Shown here: positions 5,702-8,561 of the stretch, piece after piece | How positions within the stretch are numbered: position 1 is the stretch's first letter | Layout: every line of letters begins with the position of its first letter | Assembly: GCA_903822375.1 (NCBI GenBank) | Contig: CAIJOU010000114.1 | Coordinates: forward strand, 1-8,561 | DNA length: 8,561 nucleotides | Origin: Candidatus Hydrogenedentota bacterium | Lineage (GTDB): Bacteria; Hydrogenedentota; Hydrogenedentia; Hydrogenedentales; CAITNO01 | Direction: 5' to 3' | Made by a program: the position numbers and the translations under genes | Notes under the pieces: generated by a model | The model's input: the letters and a program-made list of their open reading frames with translations, nothing else | What the model was told of the DNA's origin: nothing | Database searches by the model: none

Positions 5702-6736
5702 ATGAACAAGACTATGTCTCCGGCGACCCTGGCGACCGTATCCGATTTCGAACCCCTTTACACCTCGACGCTTGATGAGGTGGGGGTTTCTGCAAACCGG
5801 CCGGTCCGGGTCGGGTCCTGGATCGCGGGCCATGGACAGCCCCGCAGCCTGCTGCCGGGACATGGAGATCATCCGGGGTGGCACTATGGATGTCCTGTGT
5901 ATGTGCCCGAGACGCAGGACCACCGCCCCCATTCACATGCGCACTTCGAGATCTCCATTATCCGCCGGGGAAAGGCTTTGCACCGAACCTGCCATGCCAC
6001 CGAGGAACTCGGACCGGGGACCGTGATAGTGCTGGCGCCGGGCATGACGCATGCCATCTACGGCATTGAGGGGCTGCACCAAACCAATCTGTATTATCTT
6101 ACGGAATGGCTTGCGGACGACCTCATGGCGCACTGGCGGGAGACGGGCCTGGTTCCCCTTTTTCTCGCCGCGGCCCTTTTCCGGCAGACCAAGGAATGTC
6201 CGCTTGCGCAGTTCACGCTGTCCGATGGCGAACTGGCCGCCCTGGACCATGAACTCGCGGACATCGGCCGCGAATCCGTCGCCGCCCGTCCGTCCCTGAC
6301 CTTTCTGCGGTCAAGCCTCCTCAAGGCCCTGATCCTGCTCAGCCGGTCCCACACGCGGCAAAGCCCGGTCGAGGTCGGGTTGGGGTTCCGCGAAGAAATC
6401 GTAACCGCTCTCGAGCATATAGAGGAGACCATTCTGCGGTGCCAGCCGTTCAACGTGGGGCAATTGGCGGAAAAACTGGGGATGTGCTCAGACCACCTGA
6501 GTGCCATCTTCCGAAAGGCCACCGGCTGGAGTCCCATGACCTACTATCAGCGCCGGCGCGTTCAGCATGCCTGCAACCAGTTGCTCGATCTGAGCTGTTC
6601 CATCACCGAGATTGCCCACTCGCTTGGATTCTGCGATTCGGCCCATTTCACCCATATGTTCAGGAAGCATCAGGGCATCACACCCATCATGTACCGGCAC
6701 CGCTACACCTCCACGCAGTGGCAGGGTCATTCCTGA
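5702..6736 (+). CDS. AraC-family transcriptional regulator with N-terminal cupin domain
   Basis: A 344-residue cytoplasmic DNA-binding protein. The N-terminal cupin-like sensor domain (about 60-135) has HSHAHFEISIIRRG (77-90) and GPGTVIVLAPGMTHAI (105-120), as in AraC_binding/cupin_2 sensors of sugars. A helical linker follows. The C-terminal AraC HTH domain (about 233-334) has two helix-turn-helix units: NVGQLAEKLGMCSDHLSAIF (251-270), and SITEIAHSLGFCDSAHFTHM (300-319) continuing into FRKHQGITP. The ligand is unknown. The start is uncertain: ATG 5702 has only a weak ribosome binding site, and the frame stays open to a TTG at 5591 near the predicted transcript start. That extra 37-residue N-terminus is basic and Cys-containing and does not look like a sensor domain. 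It is divergent from one symporter gene, and its 3' end overlaps the converging second symporter gene by 10 bases. Likely an activator of symporter expression. Confidence 0.92.
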   Translation: MNKTMSPATLATVSDFEPLYTSTLDEVGVSANRPVRVGSWIAGHGQPRSLLPGHGDHPGWHYGCPVYVPETQDHRPHSHAHFEISIIRRGKALHRTCHATEELGPGTVIVLAPGMTHAIYGIEGLHQTNLYYLTEWLADDLMAHWRETGLVPLFLAAALFRQTKECPLAQFTLSDGELAALDHELADIGRESVAARPSLTFLRSSLLKALILLSRSHTRQSPVEVGLGFREEIVTALEHIEETILRCQPFNVGQLAEKLGMCSDHLSAIFRKATGWSPMTYYQRRRVQHACNQLLDLSCSITEIAHSLGFCDSAHFTHMFRKHQGITPIMYRHRYTSTQWQGHS

Positions 6737-8490
6737 GCGGTTGATTCCGCGGGCTCCGACACAGGCATCAATGGGGAATCCGCAATCTTGGCTTCGTCGA
6801 GCGGCATGTTGTTGATCATCTGCCAGCCGCTCACCACGCTCAGGGCGATCATCACCCCGCCGGCGGTGTATTTCCCGATGCACAGGTAACCCATCCCGAA
6901 GAGCCCGGTGTAGACGCAGACGGTGCCGGCGAACCAGCCCGTCCAGGCGCGCAGTGTTGACGCCGTTTGAATTTCGGGGCACCTTTGCGCCAGGGGGCCC
7001 CACCATCCGCCCGGCCGAACGCGCCGGTAGAAGCGCTCGAGATGGTCCATCGACACCGGCGGAGTCATGTACATGACGATGATCCAGAAGAGCGTGCAGA
7101 CCCCGAGGATGACCACGATGCGGTAGGCGTACGTTTCGGATGCGTAGAACCAAGTGACCTTCTCCATCATCACCGGCGAGAGTATGCCCAGTGCGGCAAG
7201 CGCCTTGCAGACCAGGTCGCCGTTTGCCACGACGAGCGAACTGACCATCGCACCGATTTCCGCCCACGCGTTGACCCGCCACCAGTACCAGCGCAGCAGG
7301 CCCACGAACGCGCCCCCCGCACCGATGGTCAGGAGGTATATCCAGACCTTGGCCACGCTCTCCGACTGCCATGCCGCCAGCGCGCCTACCATCATCAGTG
7401 CCACCATGACCAACCGGGAGACATTCACGTAGTGGCGATCCGGGGCATCGCGCACCATGAAGCGCTTGTAAATGTCGCTGACAATGTAGGATGCCCCCCA
7501 GTTCAACTGGGTGCTCAGGGTGCTCATGAACGCGGCAAAAAGCGACGCCACCATAAGCCCGCGCATGCCCGTGGGCATCAGCGCCGCAATCATCTTAGGA
7601 TAGGCCAGTTCATGGTCCTCGCCGGCCTGAAGCGGGAAGTACACCAGCGACGCCAACCCGACCACGATCCACGGCCAGGGCCGCAGCATGTAATTGGCGA
7701 TGTTGAACCACAGAAAAGCCTTGGCGGCGTGCCGCTCGTCCCGGGCCGAGAAGAGACGCTGGGCAAGGTAGCCGCTCCCCTGTCCGCTCCCCCACCACAG
7801 CAGGGAAATCTGCACCACAAAGGTTACAAGAGCAAGGTGGGTCGCCGTGCCGAAGTCCGGGATGAAGTACACCACCTTCGGGTCCACCCCGGGCGCCGCA
7901 AGGACCTGTTCCACCATGTGAGCGGGCCCCCCCATCTGCACCAGGACCACGAACATGAGCACTACGGCACCCAGCATGGCCAGGGCAAACTGGAAGAAAT
8001 CGGTCACCACGACGCCCCAGTATCCGGACAGCACCGTGTAGGTCAGCGTCAGGACCACGAGGATGGCCACGGAAAAGACCTTGTCCCAGCCCATCATGAC
8101 GTTAAGGATCTTGCTCATGGCCAGCGTCACCCAGCCCATCACGATGCAGTTGACCAGCAGGCCGAAGTAGACGGCGCAGAAACCGCGCAGCGCGGCCGCC
8201 GACTTGCCGTCATAGCGCAGTTCAACGAACTCGACGTCGGTGATGAGTCCCGCCCGCCGCCATAGGCCGGCAAAAAAATAAACCGTGAGCATGCCGCCCA
8301 TGAGGGCGCTCCACCACAGCCAGTTCTCGTAAATGCCCCCCTTGCGCACCAGGCCGGAAACCACGAGCGGCGTGTCGGCGGCAAAGGTGGTGGCCACCAT
8401 GCCGGTACCCGCGATCCACCACGGCAGCTTGCGCCCCGAAAGGAAAAACTCGCCAACATTCTCGGAGATGTTCTGAAAATCAGTATTCAT
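6727..8490 (-). CDS. Sodium:solute symporter (SSS family), long form, apparently lacking helix 1
   Basis: A 587-residue SSS-family (PF00474) membrane protein. GEFFLSGRKLPWWIAGTGMV (13-32) and then ATTFAADTPL is the loop-1/helix-2 region of the 'FLSGR' type. YTVLSGYWGVVVTDFFQFAL (151-170) and FAAFMSTLSTQLNWGASYIV (318-337) are the helix-5/6 and sodium-site helix-8 regions. Further hydrophobic segments run past 530, making it about 90 residues longer than the other symporter here. The FLSGR motif starts at residue 16, while in complete members it lies after a first helix, at about 36 in the neighbour; about 25-30 residues including helix 1 seem absent. The ATG at 8490 has no clear ribosome binding site, and the frame stays open to the right edge but encodes no hydrophobic helix there. 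Either the true 5' end is altered or this is a shortened form. Substrate unknown. Confidence 0.88.
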   Translation of the reverse strand: MNTDFQNISENVGEFFLSGRKLPWWIAGTGMVATTFAADTPLVVSGLVRKGGIYENWLWWSALMGGMLTVYFFAGLWRRAGLITDVEFVELRYDGKSAAALRGFCAVYFGLLVNCIVMGWVTLAMSKILNVMMGWDKVFSVAILVVLTLTYTVLSGYWGVVVTDFFQFALAMLGAVVLMFVVLVQMGGPAHMVEQVLAAPGVDPKVVYFIPDFGTATHLALVTFVVQISLLWWGSGQGSGYLAQRLFSARDERHAAKAFLWFNIANYMLRPWPWIVVGLASLVYFPLQAGEDHELAYPKMIAALMPTGMRGLMVASLFAAFMSTLSTQLNWGASYIVSDIYKRFMVRDAPDRHYVNVSRLVMVALMMVGALAAWQSESVAKVWIYLLTIGAGGAFVGLLRWYWWRVNAWAEIGAMVSSLVVANGDLVCKALAALGILSPVMMEKVTWFYASETYAYRIVVILGVCTLFWIIVMYMTPPVSMDHLERFYRRVRPGGWWGPLAQRCPEIQTASTLRAWTGWFAGTVCVYTGLFGMGYLCIGKYTAGGVMIALSVVSGWQMINNMPLDEAKIADSPLMPVSEPAESTAQE

Positions 8491-8561
8491 CAGAATGCCA
8501 TAATAATATCGACAATTTATGTTGCTGCATTCATGCTGCCTTATTTGATTTTTAAGTTCAG
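8491..8561 (-). promoter_or_regulatory. AT-rich upstream region of the second symporter, possible promoter
   Basis: GC is about one third here (23 of 71 by my count), against well over half elsewhere. On the minus strand a -10-like TATTAT (8508-8503) lies 17 bases downstream of TGAATGCA (8533-8526), the 8-mer also found at the regulator's promoter. That is where a regulator overlapping the -35 would bind. The predicted start would leave a very short leader before ATG 8490, with no Shine-Dalgarno sequence. The -35 itself is poor. Confidence 0.35.

Noticed and set aside
6735..6756. Hairpin GAGC...GCTC with inner GG...CC as a bidirectional terminator
   Set aside because: The stem is short and interrupted, lies inside the symporter coding region, and has no T-tract on either side.
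6967..8265. 432-codon plus-strand frame antisense to the second symporter
   Set aside because: Extremely His/Arg/Gln-rich, low-complexity translation mirroring membrane-protein codons on the other strand; no ribosome binding site or domain.

Overview
The window is GC-rich bacterial DNA (the last ~70 bases are far more AT-rich). It carries six complete protein genes, one sodium:solute symporter gene with an unusual 5' end, and the first 28 codons of another gene cut by the left edge. The gene mix suggests an environmental bacterium of the PVC/Hydrogenedentota/Lentisphaerota type: a UroD-like protein of the methyltransferase branch, a Tat-exported product, two SSS symporters, and a cupin/AraC regulator. 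That placement is inference from gene content only; no rRNA, tRNA or other marker is present.

Left block (1-1209, minus strand): a uroporphyrinogen-decarboxylase-like protein is followed after 32 bases by the Tat signal of an exported protein. It is divergent, across a 227-base spacer, from a plus-strand pair (1437-3600): a NodB-type polysaccharide deacetylase and an MFS transporter separated by 43 bases. The spacer holds an imperfect inverted repeat and a palindromic TTATAA box usable as a -10 on either strand.

Middle block (3607-5279, minus strand): an SSS-family symporter is joined by an ATGA stop/start overlap to a 61-residue single-span membrane protein, probably its small partner. Divergent from it, across about 420 bases, is an AraC-family regulator (5702-6736, plus) with a good extended -10 promoter and a palindromic/direct-repeat operator candidate.

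Right block (6727-8490, minus strand): a second, longer SSS symporter converges on and overlaps the regulator gene by 10 bases. Its reading frame lacks the usual first transmembrane helix, and its AT-rich upstream region shares the 8-mer TGAATGCA with the regulator's promoter. The simplest reading is a substrate-responsive AraC protein controlling uptake through one or both symporters, beside an envelope- or carbohydrate-related deacetylase/MFS pair and a UroD-like/Tat pair. The substrates cannot be read from the sequence. I see no CRISPR array, insertion sequence, phage gene or RNA gene.
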